A stretch of 64,000 nt of DNA from positions 280,751-344,750 of the forward strand of contig NZ_JACHGB010000001.1 in assembly GCF_014202215.1 (NCBI RefSeq), written 5' to 3'. This document shows positions 1-10,100 of the stretch, piece after piece. A program made the position numbers and the translations under genes. The notes under the pieces were generated by a model. That model was not told the DNA's origin, did not search any database, and saw only the letters and a list, made by a program, of their open reading frames with translations. This stretch comes from Quisquiliibacterium transsilvanicum (GTDB taxonomy: Bacteria; Pseudomonadota; Gammaproteobacteria; Burkholderiales; Burkholderiaceae_E). The stretch's first letter is position 1; each line of letters opens with the position of its first letter.

Positions 1-1
1 G

Positions 2-958
2 CTGGCGCGGCTGGAGGCGATCCGCATCGAGCAGGAGCTGGCGTCGCTGAACAAGGAGCGCGATTCGCTCCAGGCGCTGTTGTCCAACCCGTCGGCGATG
101 CGGCGTCAGGTGATCAGGGAGATCGAGCAGGACGCCAGGCAGTACGGCGACGAGCGGCGCACGCTGATCGAGGAATCCCGACGGGCCACCGTCGAAGTCC
201 GGATCGCCGAGGAGCCGGTGACGGTGATCGTCTCCGAGCGCGGCTGGGTGCGGGCGCGCCAGGGGCATGGCCACGATCCCGCGCAGTTCTCGTTCAAGGC
301 CGGCGATGCGCTCTACGGCGCCTTCGAGGTGCTCACCACCGACCAGCTGTTCGCGGTGGCGGGCAACGGCCGCGTCTATTCGGTGCCGGTGTCGCTGCTG
401 CCCTCGGCGCGCGGCGACGGCGCACCGATCACCACTTTCGTCGAACTCGAGCCCGGCACGCGGGCCGAGCACCTGTTCGCTGCACCGGCGGACCGCGGCG
501 TGCTGCTGGCGACGAAGCGGGGCAACGGCCTGGTCTGCCAGGCCGCGGATCTGATCGGCCGCAACCGCCAGGGCAAGAGCTTCCTCACGCTGGAGGAGGG
601 CGACGAGCCGCTGCGGCCGGCGCTGTTCGCTGGGGCTGCGGGACAGGTGCTGTGCGTGTCCGCCAACGGCCGCGCGCTGGTGTTCCCGGCGAGCGAAGTG
701 AAGGCGCTGCGCAATGGCGGCCGCGGCGTGACGCTGATGGCGCTGGAGCCGGACGAGACGCTGTGCCAGGCGATCGTGTTCGGCGAGGGCGGCGCGATCG
801 TCGAGGGCATGGGCCGAGGCGGCAAGGCGCTGCGCCGCGAGATGTCGGCGCGCGAGTTGGCGGGCTACGCGGCCGCGCGTGCGCGCAAAGGAAAGCTGAT
901 CGAACCGAGGGTCCGTGAGGCGCGGCTGTCGCTGCCGCCGCGCGCATCCGGCAACTGA
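2..958 (+). CDS. parC: DNA topoisomerase IV subunit A, C-terminal part (partial)
   Basis: The 3' end of a type IIA topoisomerase A-subunit gene; the frame is already open at the window edge and stops at TGA 956-958, leaving about 318 codons. ParC pairs with ParE to decatenate daughter chromosomes. The visible part starts in the long helix that follows the breakage-reunion domain (around LEAIRIEQELASLNKERD) and continues into the C-terminal DNA-wrapping domain, with repeated short strands rich in Gly, Val and Arg. The active-site Tyr lies upstream and is not seen. GyrA is the alternative, but the tail is shorter and lacks a clear GyrA box, so ParC is preferred. Confidence 0.82.
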   Translation: MARLEAIRIEQELASLNKERDSLQALLSNPSAMRRQVIREIEQDARQYGDERRTLIEESRRATVEVRIAEEPVTVIVSERGWVRARQGHGHDPAQFSFKAGDALYGAFEVLTTDQLFAVAGNGRVYSVPVSLLPSARGDGAPITTFVELEPGTRAEHLFAAPADRGVLLATKRGNGLVCQAADLIGRNRQGKSFLTLEEGDEPLRPALFAGAAGQVLCVSANGRALVFPASEVKALRNGGRGVTLMALEPDETLCQAIVFGEGGAIVEGMGRGGKALRREMSARELAGYAAARARKGKLIEPRVREARLSLPPRASGN

Positions 959-998
959 CACGAAGCGCGACGCACGCGAAGCGACAGGAGGACTGGGA

Positions 999-2093
999 AT
1001 GAACGATGAATCGCCCGTGCTGTTCGAGGAACGCGAGGCGGCCGGCGGCCGTCGCGTCGGCTTCGCCACGCTGAACCGGCCGCGCCAGCTGAACGCGCTT
1101 AACCTGCAGATGTGCCAGCTGATGCTGGAGCGCCTGCGCCGCTGGGCCTCGGACGAGTCGATCGCCGCAGTGGTGCTCGACGGCGCGGGCGACAAGGGCT
1201 TTTCGGCCGGCGGCGATGTCGCCGAAGTGATCCGGCAGGTGCGCGCCGGCGGCCCGCAGCGCTTCGTCTATGGCGACGCCTTCTTCGAGGTCGAGTACCA
1301 GCTCGACCTGCTGATCCACACCTTTCCGAAGCCGGTCCTGTCCTATTCGCACGGCGTATGCATGGGCGGCGGGGTCGGCCTCACCGTGGGCGCGAGCCAC
1401 CGCGTGGTCTCTGACAACTCCCGGATCGCCATGCCCGAGATCACCATCGGCCTGTTCCCGGACGTGGGCGGCGGCTGGTTCCTGAACCGGGTGCCGGGCG
1501 GCGCCGGCAGCCTGATGGCGCTGACCGGGCTGACCCTCAACGAGGCCGACGCGCTGTTCGCGGGGCTGTCCGACTACTTCGTTCCGCTCGAGGCACGCGC
1601 CGAGCTCTACGAGAAGCTGCTGCGCACCGCGTGGACCGGCGACCCCGGCAGCGACCGGGAGGCGCTGAGCCGGCTGCTGCTGTCCGAGCACCGGCGCTTC
1701 AGGGCCGGACTGCCGGTGTCATTGCTGCTTATGTACCAGGACGCGATCCGTTTCATCGCGATGCAGCCGTCGGTGATCGCGATGCGCGACGCGCTGCTGG
1801 CGGCCGCAGCGGAGGACGAATGGTTCGGCGCGCCCGCGCAGAACCTCGCCAAGGGCTCGCCGACCGCTGCGCACGTCACCTGGGAGTACCTGCGGCGCAC
1901 GCGCCGGATGTCGCTGGCCGAGGTGCTCGCGCTGGACCTGACGCTGGCCCGGCAGTACCAGCGCCACCCGGACTTCCCGGAGGGCGTGCGGGCGCTGCTG
2001 ATCGACAAGGACCGCGCGCCGAAGTGGTCACCGGCCAGCTTCGAAGGTGTCAACCGGGAGCTGGTGGCGGGCCACTTCAGCTGGCCGGGCTGA
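999..2093 (+). CDS. Enoyl-CoA hydratase/isomerase family, 3-hydroxyisobutyryl-CoA hydrolase-like
   Basis: A 364-residue crotonase-fold enzyme. The FSAGGDV segment (residues 68-74) and the CMGGG loop (121-125) form the oxyanion hole, and MPEITIGLFPDVGG (145-158) carries the Glu and the F-P-D-V-G signature typical of 3-hydroxyisobutyryl-CoA hydrolases, which release 3-hydroxyisobutyrate in valine breakdown. Length also fits that subgroup better than plain hydratases of about 260 residues. The ATG at 999 has AGGAGGA seven bases upstream, so it is preferred over an earlier in-frame start. It lies 40 bases after parC. The exact CoA substrate is inferred. Confidence 0.82.
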   Translation: MNDESPVLFEEREAAGGRRVGFATLNRPRQLNALNLQMCQLMLERLRRWASDESIAAVVLDGAGDKGFSAGGDVAEVIRQVRAGGPQRFVYGDAFFEVEYQLDLLIHTFPKPVLSYSHGVCMGGGVGLTVGASHRVVSDNSRIAMPEITIGLFPDVGGGWFLNRVPGGAGSLMALTGLTLNEADALFAGLSDYFVPLEARAELYEKLLRTAWTGDPGSDREALSRLLLSEHRRFRAGLPVSLLLMYQDAIRFIAMQPSVIAMRDALLAAAAEDEWFGAPAQNLAKGSPTAAHVTWEYLRRTRRMSLAEVLALDLTLARQYQRHPDFPEGVRALLIDKDRAPKWSPASFEGVNRELVAGHFSWPG

Positions 2094-2120
2094 GCTGCGT
2101 GGGGCCTGGCCCCGTCTGCA

Positions 2121-3386
2121 TCACCAGGGACGCCTGGCCAGCAGGAAGGCCAGCGAACCGCTGGCGGCGACCAGGGCGAGCAGCGTGAAACCGGTCCGGT
2201 AGTCGCCGGTCAGGTCGGCCATACCGCCGGCGACCATCGGGCCCGCCACCTGGCCGATTGCGATGAAGATCGCCGAGATGCCAAGGATCATGCCGATCGA
2301 ACGGCGCCCGAAGTAGTCCGCGCGCAGCGCCTGCATGAACGGTCCGCGCAGGCCCCAGGCCACGCCGTGCAGCAGTGCGAAGGCGACCAGCCACGCGGAG
2401 CCTTTCGCGTAGGTCAGCATCAGCAGGCCGCCCGCGTGCATCAGCATGCAGGCAGCCGAGATCCAGCGCTTGTCGAAGCGGTCGCCGATCGCCCAGCCCA
2501 GCATCACCCCGCCGGCCTGCGCCACGGTCATCAGCGTCACGAACAGCGAGGCCTGCGCGAGCGAATAGCCCAGACCCACGTTCATGTGCGCGATCGCGTG
2601 CACGTTCACCGCGCTCACCACCAGCAGCGCGAAGCCGTGGCCGATGGTGAGCAGCCAGAAGGCTGCGGTGCGCATCGCCTCGCGGGCGGTGAACTCGCGG
2701 GCGACGCCCGCAGCCGTGTGCGCCGCTGCGCCGGCCTGCGTCCTGGCTGCGCGGCCTGCCGCGCAGGCTGCGTCGGGCCGGGGCTGCGGCACCGGCAGTC
2801 CGTCGATCGTCTCGCCGACGTCCTCGGGGCGGCGCCGGAAGACCTTCGCCAGCGGCCAGCCGATCGCCACCGACAGCACCGCCGAGGCAAGAGCGGTGGT
2901 GCGCCAGCCGAAGGTCTGCATCGTCCAGGCGACCGCAGGCACGAACACGCCGCCCAGCGCCAGGCCCAGGCTCATCGTCGACAGCGCCCTGGCGCGCTTC
3001 TTCTCGAACCACTGCACCACGGCCACCGTCAGCGGGAAGTAGCCGCACAGGCTCGAGCCGATCGCGATCGTGAACACCGCTGCGTAGAAGCCGGTCAGCG
3101 AGTCGATGCTGGCGAGCAGGACGAAACCAGCGCCGAACACCAGGATGCCCGCCCGGATCATGTGCTGGGCGCCAAACCGGTCGACGATCCAGCCGAGCGC
3201 GGGGCCCAGCACCGCGGCTTCGACCGACTGGAGCGCCGCGCCCGCCGACAGTGCGGTCTTGCTCCAGCCGAACTCGCGTTCGAAGGTGGCCACGTAGGCG
3301 CCGAACGCATGGTGCAGCAAGGCCGCCTGCAGGAACTGCAGACCCAGCGCCGCGCCGACCATCTTCCAGCCGTAGAAGATCTTCAT
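2121..3386 (-). CDS. MFS transporter
   Basis: A 421-residue integral membrane protein with about twelve hydrophobic segments, short loops and a central cytoplasmic loop rich in Pro, Ala and Arg near residues 195-230, as in major facilitator transporters of the oxalate/formate or monocarboxylate type. N-terminal [10 protein letters not shown] resembles the first helix of that group. The ATG at 3386 is preferred because the 51 codons before it are Arg/Ser/Pro-rich and unlike protein. It converges on the hydrolase gene (27-base gap) and diverges from htpG. The substrate cannot be read from the sequence. Confidence 0.85.
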   Translation of the reverse strand: MKIFYGWKMVGAALGLQFLQAALLHHAFGAYVATFEREFGWSKTALSAGAALQSVEAAVLGPALGWIVDRFGAQHMIRAGILVFGAGFVLLASIDSLTGFYAAVFTIAIGSSLCGYFPLTVAVVQWFEKKRARALSTMSLGLALGGVFVPAVAWTMQTFGWRTTALASAVLSVAIGWPLAKVFRRRPEDVGETIDGLPVPQPRPDAACAAGRAARTQAGAAAHTAAGVAREFTAREAMRTAAFWLLTIGHGFALLVVSAVNVHAIAHMNVGLGYSLAQASLFVTLMTVAQAGGVMLGWAIGDRFDKRWISAACMLMHAGGLLMLTYAKGSAWLVAFALLHGVAWGLRGPFMQALRADYFGRRSIGMILGISAIFIAIGQVAGPMVAGGMADLTGDYRTGFTLLALVAASGSLAFLLARRPW

Positions 3387-3564
3387 TGGCGGCGAGCTTA
3401 CGTCCCCGGCGCGGCGGCGGCGGCTGCGGTCTTCCGAAATCGCCCTTGGGGCAGGGCTTGAAATCCCCGCGCCGTGCCCCAAGCTGTGGCCGATGCGAGC
3501 CGGCGCTGCGTACCCGGAGCTGCCCGCCGCGCGCGCCACGAACCGAACAAGGATGAGGACACAG

Positions 3565-5490
3565 ATGGGTGCAATGAAGGAAACACTGGGATTCCAGACC
3601 GAGGTCAGCCAGCTGCTGCAGCTGATGATCCACTCGCTCTACAGCAATCGCGAGATCTTCCTGCGCGAGCTGGTCTCCAACGCATCGGACGCCTGCGACA
3701 AGCTGCGCTTCGAGGCGATCGACCAACCCGGGCTCTTCGAGGGCGATGCCGAGCTGGGCATCCGCATCGAGGTGGACCAGGCCGCGCGCACGATCACCAT
3801 CTCCGACAACGGCATCGGGATGTCGCGCGACGAGGTGATCGCCAACCTGGGCACCATCGCTCGATCCGGCACCCGCGAGTTCTTCAGCAAGCTCTCCGGC
3901 GACCAGGCCAGGGACGCTCAGCTGATCGGCCAGTTCGGCGTGGGCTTCTACTCTTCCTTCATCGTGGCCGACCGGGTCACGGTGCTCACCCGCCGCGCTG
4001 GCGCGCCCGCCGCCGAGGGGGTGCGCTGGGAGTCCGAAGGCACTGGCGAATTCACCGTGGAGCAGCTGGAGCGTCCGGCCCGCGGTACCGAGGTCATCCT
4101 GCACCTGCGCCCGGCGGCCGAGGGCGAGGACGCAGCGTCGGCCGACGATCTGCTGTCGGCGTGGCGGCTGAAGTCCATCGTGCGCCGCTACTCCGACCAC
4201 ATCTCGCTGCCGATCCTGATGCGCAAGGAGCAGTGGAACCAGGAGAAGGGCGAGCAGGAGACGCTCGACGAGTGGGAGACGGTGAATCAGGCGAGCGCGC
4301 TGTGGGCGCGGCCGAAGTCCGAGATCACCGAGGAGCAGTACGCCGCCTTCTACCAGCACATCGCCCATGACGGCGGCGAGCCGCTGGCGTACACGCACAA
4401 CCGCGTCGAAGGCCGCAGCGAGTACACGCAGCTGCTGTTCGTCCCGTCGAAGGCGCCCTTCGACCTCTACGACCGCCAGCATCGCCACGGCATCAAGCTC
4501 TATGTGCGCCGCGTGTTCATCATGGACGACGCCGAACAGCTGCTGCCGTCCTACCTGCGCTTCGTGCGCGGCGTGGTCGACTCCGCGGACCTGCCGCTGA
4601 ACGTATCGCGCGAGATCCTCCAGGAGAGCCGCGACGTCAAGGCGATCCGCGAGGGCTGCACGCGCCGGGTGCTCGGCATGCTCGAGGACCTCGCCGAGAA
4701 CCAGGCTGACAAGTACGCCACCTTCTGGAAGGAGTTCGGCCAGGTGCTCAAGGAGGGCCTCGGCGAGGACATGGGCAATGCCGAGCGCATCTCGAAGCTG
4801 CTGCGCTTCGCCTCCAGCGCCTCCGACGACGATGCGCAGTCGGTGTCGCTGGCCGACTACGCGGCGCGGATGAAGGAGGGGCAGGCCGCGATCTACTACG
4901 TGACCGGCGACACTCCGGCCGCGGCGCGCAACAGCCCGCATCTCGAGGTGTTCCGCAAGAAGGGCGTGGAAGTGCTGCTGCTGACCGACCGCGTCGACGA
5001 GTGGATGCTGTCCTTCCTGCACGAGTTCGACGGCAAGCCGCTGGTGTCGGTGGCGCGCGGCGGGCTGGACCTCGGCGCCCTCGAGGACGAGGCCGAGAAG
5101 GAGGAGGCCGCCCGGGTGGCCGACGAATTCAAGGACCTCGTGGAGCGGGTCAGGGGCGCGCTCGGCGACCGGGTCAAGGAGGTGCGCATCACCAGCCGGC
5201 TGACCGACTCGCCGGCCTGCCTGGTCTCGGACGAGGGCGACATCAGCGGCCATCTGGAGCGGATGCTGCGCCAGGCCGGCCACAAGGCGCCGGACCGCCG
5301 CCCCATCCTGGAGGTGAATCCCAGGCACCCGCTGGTGGCCCGCCTGCGGACCGAGGAGACGCGCTTCGACGACTGGTCGCAGCTGCTGTTCGACCAGGCC
5401 CTGCTGGCCGAGGGCGGACAGCTGCAGGATGCGCCGGGCTTCGTGCGCCGGCTCAACGCGATGCTGCTCGCGATGTCCTCCGGGGCCTGA
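3565..5490 (+). CDS. htpG: Chaperone protein HtpG (Hsp90)
   Basis: A 641-residue bacterial Hsp90, an ATP-driven dimeric chaperone acting on late folding intermediates in the cytosol. The GHKL ATPase domain is clear: the helix [20 protein letters not shown] (30-49), DNGIGM (81-86) and GQFGVGF (122-128). Middle-domain sequence near [14 protein letters not shown] and a C-terminal dimerisation part follow. The family norm is about 620-640 residues. The ATG at 3565 has a GAGGA motif six bases upstream; starts at 3553 or 3574 are possible. The gene diverges from the MFS transporter. Confidence 0.97.
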   Translation: MGAMKETLGFQTEVSQLLQLMIHSLYSNREIFLRELVSNASDACDKLRFEAIDQPGLFEGDAELGIRIEVDQAARTITISDNGIGMSRDEVIANLGTIARSGTREFFSKLSGDQARDAQLIGQFGVGFYSSFIVADRVTVLTRRAGAPAAEGVRWESEGTGEFTVEQLERPARGTEVILHLRPAAEGEDAASADDLLSAWRLKSIVRRYSDHISLPILMRKEQWNQEKGEQETLDEWETVNQASALWARPKSEITEEQYAAFYQHIAHDGGEPLAYTHNRVEGRSEYTQLLFVPSKAPFDLYDRQHRHGIKLYVRRVFIMDDAEQLLPSYLRFVRGVVDSADLPLNVSREILQESRDVKAIREGCTRRVLGMLEDLAENQADKYATFWKEFGQVLKEGLGEDMGNAERISKLLRFASSASDDDAQSVSLADYAARMKEGQAAIYYVTGDTPAAARNSPHLEVFRKKGVEVLLLTDRVDEWMLSFLHEFDGKPLVSVARGGLDLGALEDEAEKEEAARVADEFKDLVERVRGALGDRVKEVRITSRLTDSPACLVSDEGDISGHLERMLRQAGHKAPDRRPILEVNPRHPLVARLRTEETRFDDWSQLLFDQALLAEGGQLQDAPGFVRRLNAMLLAMSSGA

Positions 5491-5503
5491 GGCCCCGGCG
5501 CGG

Positions 5504-6079
5504 GTGCGACCGATTCCTGGGCAGGCTCCGCGGCCGGAGGTGGGCGGCGCTGCGCTGCGCGGCTTCGGCCCGGTGCTCGACTCGGGCTGCGAGCTGCTGG
5601 TGCTGGGCAGCTTCCCGAGCGAGGCCTCGCTGGCGGCCGGCCACTACTACGCGCATCCGCGCAACCAGTTCTGGCCAATCCTCGGCGAGGTGCTCGGCGA
5701 GCCGCTCTCCGGGCTGCCATTCGAAGAGCGCTACCGCAGGGTGCTGGCACACCGCGTGGGCATCTGGGACGTGCTGGGCGCCTGCCGCCGGCAGGGCAGC
5801 CTGGACGCCGACATCCGCGATGCCGCTGCCAACGACTTCGAGCTGCTCGCGCGTCTTGCGCCGGGGCTCGTTCGGGTGCTGTTCAACGGCCGCACCGCGG
5901 GCCGCTTCGAGCCGGCGTTTCGGCGCCAGGGCTACGAAACCGCCGTGCTCCCGTCCACCAGCCCGGCCTTCGCCGGCATGCGCTTCGAGGACAAGCTGCG
6001 CGCATGGCGCACCGCGCTGGAAGGCCCGGCGCAGGTTCCATGCGAGGATGCGCGCTTTCCGACCTTCCCGGAGTCCTGA
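5504..6079 (+). CDS. Mug-like DNA-deoxyinosine (hypoxanthine) glycosylase, UDG superfamily
   Basis: A 191-residue protein (GTG start chosen) of the uracil-DNA glycosylase fold, family of hypoxanthine-DNA glycosylases, which excise deaminated bases. Visible motifs: LGSFPSE (34-40), HYYAHPRNQFW (47-57), LFNGRTAG and the C-terminal LPSTSPAFA. The GTG at 5504 avoids the long overlap with htpG that an earlier start would create. It follows htpG by 13 bases and its TGA abuts the next ATG at 6080, so the two genes are probably co-translated. Confidence 0.82.
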   Translation: MRPIPGQAPRPEVGGAALRGFGPVLDSGCELLVLGSFPSEASLAAGHYYAHPRNQFWPILGEVLGEPLSGLPFEERYRRVLAHRVGIWDVLGACRRQGSLDADIRDAAANDFELLARLAPGLVRVLFNGRTAGRFEPAFRRQGYETAVLPSTSPAFAGMRFEDKLRAWRTALEGPAQVPCEDARFPTFPES

Positions 6080-6853
6080 ATGAGCACCCGTTGTCGTGCG
6101 ATTGCCGAGGCCCTTCCCATCACGCTGTCCGAGGCCGACGGTGCGCGCTACCTGCACTTCGGCACTGAGTGGATCCAGGGGGCGATGGACGTGCGCCGCC
6201 CGGACCGGCTGCTGCTGGCCTATGTCGAGCAGATGATGGCCTGGCTGGTGTTCCTCGAGCCGCCTGCGCGCATCTTGCAGCTGGGGCTGGGCGCGGGGTC
6301 GCTGACGCGCTTCTGCCTGCGGCACTGCCCGGACTCCGAGATCACCGTGGTCGACAACAGCGTCGAAGTGATCGAGACCGCGCACCAGTGGTTCGCGCTG
6401 CCGCGCACGCATCCGCGCCTGAAGGTGGTCTGCCGAGATGCGCAGGACTTCCTCGAGCCCGCGGCCCGGCGTGGCCGCTACGGAGTCGTCCAGGTCGACG
6501 TCTACGACATGCACGCGCGCGGCCCGGCGATCGAGTCGGCGGACTTCTACCGGCTGTGCGCCGAGGCGCTGTCGGATCCGGGGATCGCGGTATTCAACCT
6601 GTTCGGCGAGCATGCGTCGACCGAGCGCAACCTGCGCAGGATCCGCCGGGTGTTCGGCGACCGGGTGCTGGCGATGCCGGTCAGCGAAGCCGGCAACCTG
6701 GTGGTGCTCGGCTTCAAGGGGCCGCCGCTGGCGGTGGAATGGAAGGCGGTGGAGCGGCGCGCTGCGCGCCTGCGCAGCCGCCTGCGCCTGCCGGCGCCGC
6801 ACTGGGTGGAAGCGCTGCGCCGCGACCGCGCGGCGCCGATGCTGGAGGTCTGA
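6080..6853 (+). CDS. Spermidine synthase-like SAM-binding protein
   Basis: A 257-residue Rossmann methyltransferase-fold protein. The nucleotide site is visible as LQLGLGAGS (66-74) and the acidic end of strand 2 as VVDNS (90-94), with QVDVYD further on. The family is annotated as spermidine synthase-like or fused-MFS spermidine synthase relatives; real polyamine activity is not certain because several such paralogs lack the gatekeeping loop. It starts directly after the glycosylase stop with GGAG upstream, and converges on the VWA gene. Confidence 0.75.
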   Translation: MSTRCRAIAEALPITLSEADGARYLHFGTEWIQGAMDVRRPDRLLLAYVEQMMAWLVFLEPPARILQLGLGAGSLTRFCLRHCPDSEITVVDNSVEVIETAHQWFALPRTHPRLKVVCRDAQDFLEPAARRGRYGVVQVDVYDMHARGPAIESADFYRLCAEALSDPGIAVFNLFGEHASTERNLRRIRRVFGDRVLAMPVSEAGNLVVLGFKGPPLAVEWKAVERRAARLRSRLRLPAPHWVEALRRDRAAPMLEV

Positions 6854-6892
6854 AGCTGGAGGTCTGGAGCGCGCACTGCCCGCGCCGACGCG

Positions 6893-8068
6893 CTATTTCG
6901 CGAGCTCGCGCATCGCCCGCTCCAGCCCCTGCAGGGTGACCGGGTACATGCGGTTCTGCAGCACCTGCTTGATCACCGAGACCGACTGCCGATACTCCCA
7001 GACGCCTTCCGGCTCAGGGTTGAGCCAGGCGAACTTCGGGAAGCGCTCGACCAGGCGGCGCAGCCAGATCGCGCCCGCCTCCTCGTTGTTGTACTCCACC
7101 GAACCGCCGGGCTGCAGGATCTCGTAGGGACTCATGGTCGCGTCGCCCACGAAGATCAGCCGGTAGTCGGCGTTGTACTTGCGGATGATGTCCCAGGTGG
7201 CGAAGCGCTCGGCGTGGCGGCGCCGGTTGTTCTTCCACAGGTGGTCGTAGACGCAGTTGTGGAAGTAGTAGAACTCCAGGTGCTTGAACTCGGTCTTGGC
7301 CGCCGAGAAGAACTCCTCGACCATCTTGATGTGGTCGTCCATCGTGCCGCCGACGTCGAGCAGCATCAGCACCTTGATCGTGTTGTGCCGTTCCGGGCGC
7401 ATCTTGATGTCGAGGTAGCCCGCGTTGCGCGCGGTGTTCTCGATGGTGGAGTCGAGGTCCAGCTCGTCCTCGGCGCCTTCGCGCGCGAACTTGCGCAACC
7501 TGCGCAGCGCCACCTTGATGTTGCGGGTGCCGAGCTCGACCTGATCGTCGTAATCGCGGTAGGCGCGCTGCTCCCAGACCTTGACCGCAGTGCGGTTGCC
7601 CGACGAGGGGCCGCCGATGCGCACCCCTTCCGGATTGAAGCCGCCGTTGCCGAAGGGCGAAGTGCCGTTGGTGCCGATCCACTTGTTGCCGCCCTCGTGG
7701 CGCTTCTTCTGCTCCTCGAGCAGCTCCTTGAGCCGCTCCATCAGCTTCTCGAGCCCGCCCATGGCCTCGATCGCCGCCTTCTCCTCGGCAGTGAACTCGC
7801 GCTGCGTCAGCCGCTTGAGCCAGTCCATCGGAACGTCGAAGGCGTCGGTGGGCAGCTCGATGACGCCCTTGAAGTAGAGGCCGAAGGCCTTGTCGAACTT
7901 GTCGAAATTGCGCTCGTCCTTGACCAGCGCAGCACGCGACAGGAAGTAGAACTCGTCGATCGACGGGCCGATCACGTGCTGCTTCATCGCCTCGAGCAGC
8001 ATCAGGTATTCCTTGATGGATACCGAAAGCTTCGAGTTGCGCAGGTGGAGGAAGAAATCGATCAGCAT
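6893..8068 (-). CDS. VWA domain-containing protein, CoxE-like
   Basis: A 391-residue protein with a C-terminal von Willebrand A-like domain. These proteins work with MoxR-type AAA+ ATPases as metal-loading or complex-assembly chaperones, and a MoxR gene lies 0.65 kb upstream. The first strand reads VLMLLDVGGTMDDH, so the MIDAS motif is D-x-G-G-T rather than the usual D-x-S-x-S. The ATG at 8068 (MLIDFFLHLR) has AGGAGA eight bases upstream. The middle contains a charged helix near residues 115-145. The client protein is unknown. Confidence 0.85.
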   Translation of the reverse strand: MLIDFFLHLRNSKLSVSIKEYLMLLEAMKQHVIGPSIDEFYFLSRAALVKDERNFDKFDKAFGLYFKGVIELPTDAFDVPMDWLKRLTQREFTAEEKAAIEAMGGLEKLMERLKELLEEQKKRHEGGNKWIGTNGTSPFGNGGFNPEGVRIGGPSSGNRTAVKVWEQRAYRDYDDQVELGTRNIKVALRRLRKFAREGAEDELDLDSTIENTARNAGYLDIKMRPERHNTIKVLMLLDVGGTMDDHIKMVEEFFSAAKTEFKHLEFYYFHNCVYDHLWKNNRRRHAERFATWDIIRKYNADYRLIFVGDATMSPYEILQPGGSVEYNNEEAGAIWLRRLVERFPKFAWLNPEPEGVWEYRQSVSVIKQVLQNRMYPVTLQGLERAMRELAK

Positions 8069-8079
8069 GTTGGGTCTCC

Positions 8080-8694
8080 TCAGGCCGCGGCGCCCTGGGC
8101 GCTTCGCGGCCGGCGCAGTTGCCATTCGAGGTTGGTGCGCACCGCGGGCCACTCGGCCGCGATGACGCTGTAGACGGCGGTGTCGCGCAGCGAGCCGTCG
8201 GCCATCCGCGCGTGACTGCGCAGGATGCCGTCGAGCTTGGCGCCGAGCCGCTCGATGGCCTGGCGGCTGCGCCGGTTCATGAAGTGGGTCCGGAACTCCA
8301 CCGCGATGCAGTCGAGCCGCTCGAACGCGTGCTGCAGCAGCATCAGCTTGCAGTTGGTGTTGAGCGGGGTGCGCTGCACGCTGGCGGCATACCAGGTGGA
8401 GCCGATCTCGACGCGGCGATGGGTCGAATCAACGTTCATGTAGGTGCTCATGCCGACGAGGCGTCCGCTGGCGTTGTCACGCACAGAGAAGGGCAGCATG
8501 CTCCCCGCGCGTTGCAGGCCGAGCCTGCGCTCGATCTCGTCGCCCATGGCCTGCGGCCGGGGAACGTGCGTGAACCAGAGGGTCCAGAGCTCGCCGTCGG
8601 CGACTGCCGAGGCCAGCTCCGCCTCGTGCGCAGGCGACAGCGGCTCGAGCGTCGCATGCGCTCCGCGGAGCGTGACGGGCTCGAGCCAGCTCAT
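8080..8694 (-). CDS. GNAT family N-acetyltransferase
   Basis: A 204-residue acetyltransferase of the RimJ/RimL-like group. N-terminal LEPLSPAHEAEL, the motif A region around LVGMSTYMNVDSTHRRVEIG and the segment NTNCKLMLLQHAFE with NRRSRQAIERLGAKLDG are typical. Such enzymes use acetyl-CoA to acetylate alpha-amino groups or small molecules; the substrate is not predictable here. It sits between the MoxR and VWA genes, 11 bases before the latter, so all three are probably one transcript. Confidence 0.85.
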   Translation of the reverse strand: MSWLEPVTLRGAHATLEPLSPAHEAELASAVADGELWTLWFTHVPRPQAMGDEIERRLGLQRAGSMLPFSVRDNASGRLVGMSTYMNVDSTHRRVEIGSTWYAASVQRTPLNTNCKLMLLQHAFERLDCIAVEFRTHFMNRRSRQAIERLGAKLDGILRSHARMADGSLRDTAVYSVIAAEWPAVRTNLEWQLRRPRSAQGAAA

Positions 8695-8713
8695 GTCGCC
8701 ACCGGGCCCGGGG

Positions 8714-9556
8714 TCAGCGGTTGTGCCGCGCCATGAAGATGAGCCGCTCGAACAGATGCACGTCCTGCTCGTTCTTGAGCAGCGCGCCGTGCAGCGGCGG
8801 GATCACCTGCTTGGCGTCCTGGGAGCGCAGCGCCTCGGGCGGGATGTCCTCGGCCATCAGCAGCTTGAGCCAATCGAGCAGCTCGGACGTGGACGGCTTC
8901 TTCTTCAGGCCCGGCATTTCGCGGATCTGGTAAAAGGCGTCCATCGCTTCCTTGAGCAGCTGCTGCTTGAGCTTCGGGTAGTGGACGTCGACGATCTGCT
9001 GCATCGTGTCCCGGTCCGGGAACTTGATGTAGTGGAAGAAGCAGCGGCGCAGGAATGCGTCGGGCAGTTCCTTCTCGTTGTTCGAGGTGATGATCACGAC
9101 GGGGCGGTGCCGCGCGCGCACCATCTGGTGCGTCTCGTAGACGTAGAACTCCATCCGGTCGAGTTCGCGAAGCAGGTCGTTCGGGAACTCGATGTCGGCC
9201 TTGTCGATCTCGTCGATCAGCAGCACGTGCGGCTGCTCGGCATCGAAGGCCTGCCAGAGCACGCCCTTGACGATGTAGTTGTGGATGTCCTTGACGCGCT
9301 CCTCGCCGAGCTGCGAGTCGCGCAGGCGCGAGACCGCGTCGTATTCGTACAGGCCCTGCTGCGCCTTGGTCGTGGACTTGATGTGCCACTGCAGCAGCGG
9401 CATGCCCAGGCCCTTGGCGACCTCCTCGGCCAGCATGGTCTTGCCGGTGCCGGGCTCGCCCTTGATGAGCAGCGGACGCTGCAGGGTCATCGCGGCGTTG
9501 ACCGCGAGCTTGAGGTCGTCGGTTGCGACGTAACTGGAGGTGCCTTCGAAGCGCAT
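8714..9556 (-). CDS. MoxR family AAA+ ATPase
   Basis: A 280-residue AAA+ ATPase. Walker A is GEPGTGKT (33-40), Walker B VLLIDEIDK (111-119) and sensor 1 lies in VVIITSNNEKELPDAFLRRC. MoxR ATPases pair with VWA proteins to remodel or metallate client complexes, matching the VWA gene in the same operon. The start at 9556 (MRFEGTSSYV) is preferred, since upstream in-frame sequence is not protein-like. It diverges from the cytochrome genes with about 230 bases between them. Confidence 0.92.
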   Translation of the reverse strand: MRFEGTSSYVATDDLKLAVNAAMTLQRPLLIKGEPGTGKTMLAEEVAKGLGMPLLQWHIKSTTKAQQGLYEYDAVSRLRDSQLGEERVKDIHNYIVKGVLWQAFDAEQPHVLLIDEIDKADIEFPNDLLRELDRMEFYVYETHQMVRARHRPVVIITSNNEKELPDAFLRRCFFHYIKFPDRDTMQQIVDVHYPKLKQQLLKEAMDAFYQIREMPGLKKKPSTSELLDWLKLLMAEDIPPEALRSQDAKQVIPPLHGALLKNEQDVHLFERLIFMARHNR

Positions 9557-9786
9557 GTCGGATGGACCAGGGTTGGATTGCCGGGGAGCACGGGCCTTGG
9601 CGCCGTGTCTTGGTGTCGAAGCAGTATAAGGGAACGGAACGCGGGCCGTGCGCGAGTGGACGTCCATTTCCTGGCTCAAGTAGAATCGGCGTTTCTCATC
9701 AAAAACAAGCACTTCGCGCCAGTCTTCGCGGATGTCGGTCGACCGGCGGAGCGGGGGACGCAGCGATGCATCATTGCCAGGTGGAT

Positions 9787-10098
9787 ATGTTCAAGAGAAC
9801 GCTTCTGGCCGCGCTCGTCGCGGCCTCGCCCCTGATGGCCGCGGCCCAGGGCAACGCGGAGGCCGCGAAGACCAAGATCGCGATGTGCGTGGGCTGCCAC
9901 GAGATCGCCGGCTACAAGGCGTCCTTCCCCAGCGTCTATTCGGTGCCGCGCATCGCCGGCCAGTCGGCCAGGTACATCGAGAGCGCGCTCCAGGCCTACC
10001 GCAAGGGCGACCGTAGCCATCCCACCATGCGTGGCATCGCCGCCGGCCTGTCCGACCAGGACATCGCCGATCTCGCCGCCTACTACGGAGCCCAGTGA
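9787..10098 (+). CDS. Small cytochrome c, class I, periplasmic
   Basis: A 103-residue exported monohaem cytochrome. A signal peptide (residues 1-21, MFKRTLL then a hydrophobic core ending AAAQG) precedes the haem site CVGCH (34-38); Met81 in HPTMRGIA is the probable sixth ligand. The mature protein is a small electron carrier related to one half of cytochrome c4. AGGTGG lies just upstream of the chosen ATG. The stop overlaps the next cytochrome gene, so the two are likely co-expressed, possibly as separate halves of a c4-like diheme pair. Confidence 0.88.
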   Translation: MFKRTLLAALVAASPLMAAAQGNAEAAKTKIAMCVGCHEIAGYKASFPSVYSVPRIAGQSARYIESALQAYRKGDRSHPTMRGIAAGLSDQDIADLAAYYGAQ

Positions 10099-10100
10099 AC

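Noticed and set aside
2077..5328. Open frame of 1083 codons antisense to htpG
   Set aside because: Shadow of htpG and the MFS gene; no recognisable domain.
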